Origin: Lachnospiraceae bacterium UBA1748
GTDB taxonomy: Bacteria; Bacillota; Clostridia; Lachnospirales; Lachnospiraceae
Length of the DNA stretch: 7,485 bases
NCBI GenBank assembly: GCA_002314855.1
Contig: DCHQ01000074.1
Span: 17,145-24,629 of the forward strand
Reading direction: 5' to 3'
The first letter of the stretch is position 1. Every line of letters begins with the position of its first letter. A model generated the notes under the pieces. That model made no database searches. It had not been told where the DNA came from and saw only the letters and a list, made by a program, of their open reading frames with translations. A program made the translations under genes and the position numbers. Positions 6,093-7,485 of the stretch are shown piece by piece.

Positions 6093-7295
6093 ATGATTAG
6101 CGTAGGAATTGATATAGCAAAAGGTAAAAGCACTGTGTGTATGTTAAAACCATATGGTGAAATTGTGTGTAAGCCATTTGACATTGAGCATCAGAACAAA
6201 GATTTAAGTGAATTAGCATCAATGATTCTTAAGTTTGATGATGAAGTGAAGGTTGTTATGGAGGCTACAGGGATTTATCATCTTCCGGTTCTTACGTATT
6301 TGCAGGAAAAGGGTATATTTGTAACTGTTATTAACCCATACCTCATGAAGGTTTATAGAAGTGAAAGTTTGAGAAAAGCTAAAACTGACAAAATAGATTC
6401 CAGAATAATAGCTAACTATGGAATTGAACATTGGTTTACTATGGAGGAATTTAAGGTATCTGAAGATATATATGGAGAATTAAAGCTTCTTGGTCAGCAA
6501 TACCGACACTATATGAAATTGCATGTTACATCGTTACATGAACTGACACATTTGCTGGACTATACAATGCCTGGAATAAAAACAATGTTAGCGAGCTGGA
6601 ACGAGGGAAATAGAAAGGATAAATTAAGTGATTTTGTCGAGCAGTTTTGGCACTTTGACGAGATAACAAAGTATTCTGAGTCTGAATTTATAGATGCTTA
6701 TGCTGCGTGGGCAAAAGATAAGAAATACCATCAGAGCCAGACAAAGGCTAAGGCCATATATGAACTAGCTCATGAAGGTATTCCTACACTTTCTTCAGAA
6801 ACCCCATCCGTCAAAATGCTGGTGACTGAAGCTGTTAGAGTGCTCAAGGAAATTGATGCAACTCTAGGAGTAATACTATCACGAATGCAAGAACTAGCAA
6901 AGAGCTTGCCTGAATATTCTGTCGTAAGAGAAATGGGTGGAGTTGGTGATGTGCTGGCACCTAAATTAATAGCAGAGATAGGTGATGTCCGTAGATTCCA
7001 TAGCGGTAAGGCGCTTATTGCTTATGCAGGAATAGATACACCGCCTTATGAGTCAGGGCAATTTATAGGTAGTAATAGAACAATTACCAAGCGTGGATCG
7101 GCAGCATTAAGAAAAGTCGGTTATGAGACAATGCGATGTATCAAAACGTGCCCTAGACTAGATGATCCTGTGTATCAGTATGTAATAAAGAAAGAAGCTG
7201 AGGGAAAAGCAAAGAAATCAGCGAAGATAGCGGGATTAAATAAGTTTTTACGAATTTATTATGCTCGTGTAAAAGAAATCTATAACAATTCATAA
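6093..7295 (+). CDS. IS110-family transposase (DEDD recombinase), apparently intact
   Basis: A 400-residue recombinase. The N-terminal RuvC-like DEDD domain has D7 (VGIDIAKG), E57 (VMEATG) and D99/D102 (KTDKIDS), the family spacing. A helical linker spans ~130-270. The C-terminal Transposase_20 domain has MGGVGDVLAPKLIAEIGD (281-298), RFHSGKALIAYAGI and ESGQFIG, where S321 is the likely catalytic serine, then ITKRGSAALRK. All key motifs are present and there is no frameshift. The reading frame is open from 6042, but the ATG at 6093 has AGGAGG at 6081-6086 with a 6-base spacing. The earlier start has no such site and would lie inside the structured RNA region, so 6093 is chosen. The RNA stem arm ending at 6080 abuts this AGGAGG, so RNA folding could affect translation. 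Confidence 0.95.
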   Translation: MISVGIDIAKGKSTVCMLKPYGEIVCKPFDIEHQNKDLSELASMILKFDDEVKVVMEATGIYHLPVLTYLQEKGIFVTVINPYLMKVYRSESLRKAKTDKIDSRIIANYGIEHWFTMEEFKVSEDIYGELKLLGQQYRHYMKLHVTSLHELTHLLDYTMPGIKTMLASWNEGNRKDKLSDFVEQFWHFDEITKYSESEFIDAYAAWAKDKKYHQSQTKAKAIYELAHEGIPTLSSETPSVKMLVTEAVRVLKEIDATLGVILSRMQELAKSLPEYSVVREMGGVGDVLAPKLIAEIGDVRRFHSGKALIAYAGIDTPPYESGQFIGSNRTITKRGSAALRKVGYETMRCIKTCPRLDDPVYQYVIKKEAEGKAKKSAKIAGLNKFLRIYYARVKEIYNNS

Positions 7296-7325
7296 ATATA
7301 CCGAATCGTAATTCCATAACTAAGC

Positions 7326-7349
7326 AGGCTGCCTCAAGACAGTCTTTTT
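7326..7349 (+). terminator. Probable weak terminator after the transposase gene
   Basis: AGGCTG and CAGTCT pair (6 bp with one G-T) around an 8-nt loop, and the T-run continues to 7349. It is 30 bp past the transposase stop codon. Confidence 0.55.
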
Positions 7350-7384
7350 GTTATACACAAAAATATAGAAATGATAAAAAATGA

Positions 7385-7425
7385 AAAACCTGCTAAGAAA
7401 CTCTTGATTTTTCTTAGCAGGTTTT
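7385..7425. terminator. 16-bp perfect hairpin, bidirectional-type terminator or IS right-end structure
   Basis: The arms 7385-7400 and 7410-7425 are perfectly complementary (core CCTGCTAAG/CTTAGCAGG) with a 9-nt loop. T-runs follow on both strands: TTTTGTTTT on plus, and ATTTTTTATC on minus past 7385. It could be a host terminator between converging units. Alternatively its inner 11 bp (7390-7420) belong to the right end of the IS and the outer AAAAC/GTTTT pairing with the flank is accidental. The pairing across the proposed boundary argues somewhat for the host-terminator reading. Confidence 0.7.
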
Positions 7426-7485
7426 GTTTTCATAAATATGTTACAAAAAAGTTGCAAAATACTTCGAAAATCAAACAATAATATA
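7426..7485. other. AT-rich right flank without a gene
   Basis: No reading frame starts here. A TTGCAA (7452-7457) followed about 17 bp later by AT-rich sequence could be a promoter for a gene beyond the window, but the -10 is not convincing. Confidence 0.2.

Larger units (their letters stand above)
5824..7420 (+). mobile_element. IS110-family insertion sequence (ends proposed, not proven)
   Basis: The element contains one intact transposase gene preceded by ~265 bp of structured non-coding DNA, the arrangement of IS110-group elements. These lack long terminal inverted repeats and make no long target duplication, so the ends cannot be read off directly. I place them at an AG dinucleotide after the T-tail (5824-5825) and an AG at 7419-7420. 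That choice makes the candidate guide arms of the bridge-RNA-like region agree with both flanks, and gives about 1.6 kb, within the family range. The alternative is that the perfect hairpin at 7385-7425 is a host terminator and the element ends earlier, between 7296 and 7384. Confidence in the presence of an IS110 element is near certain; the value given is for the boundaries. Confidence 0.5.

Noticed and set aside
6219..6431. 70-codon minus-strand frame inside the transposase gene
   Set aside because: Antisense shadow of the DEDD-coding region; no recognisable features.
5828..7320. CCATAA at 5828-5833 and 7315-7320 as a direct repeat marking the IS ends
   Set aside because: Only six bases, and it would leave a right end of about 20 bp; guide-like arms do not fit it. 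Kept only as an alternative.

Overview
The window looks like the chromosome of a low-GC Gram-positive anaerobe of the Clostridia, most likely Lachnospiraceae (Butyrivibrio/Roseburia/Lachnospira-like). The signs are a T-box leader controlling a tRNA synthetase, strong AGGAGG-type ribosome binding sites, AT-rich spacers and the protein families present. The taxonomic placement is inference; no database was consulted.

Left part (1-860, all minus strand). The window opens inside a glycogen/alpha-glucan phosphorylase gene, of which the first 82 codons are present. It has a recognisable promoter, and a 15-bp palindrome sits upstream of the -35. Next comes a small single gene for a zinc-ribbon protein with a C-terminal membrane anchor.

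Middle part (831-5055, minus strand). This is one complete transcription unit read right to left: a consensus promoter (TTGACA, 18 bp, TATAAT), a ~300-nt T-box riboswitch with an AUC (Ile) specifier and its own terminator, two small genes (a DUF5674-like protein and an overlapping uncharacterised helical protein), then ileS (1045-residue isoleucyl-tRNA synthetase) and a terminator. Uncharged tRNA-Ile should therefore switch on ileS and also two proteins of unknown function.

Right part (5056-7485, plus strand). A divergent gene encodes a Cro/CI-like helix-turn-helix protein and ends in two hairpins, the second a strong terminator. Directly after its T-tail lies an intact IS110-family insertion sequence. 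Its 400-residue DEDD transposase is preceded by ~265 bp of highly structured non-coding DNA that has the layout of an IS110 bridge RNA: a 5' stem-loop, then two large loops ending at the transposase ribosome binding site. The first loop carries CCTTTTTTGG on one arm and AAATAAAACC on the other. These match the terminator T-tail left of the element and a T-rich stretch right of the element (GGTTTTGTTT). This suggests, as a testable hypothesis, an element programmed to insert into T-tails of transcription terminators. The exact element ends are not proven. No CRISPR array, tRNA or rRNA gene was seen.
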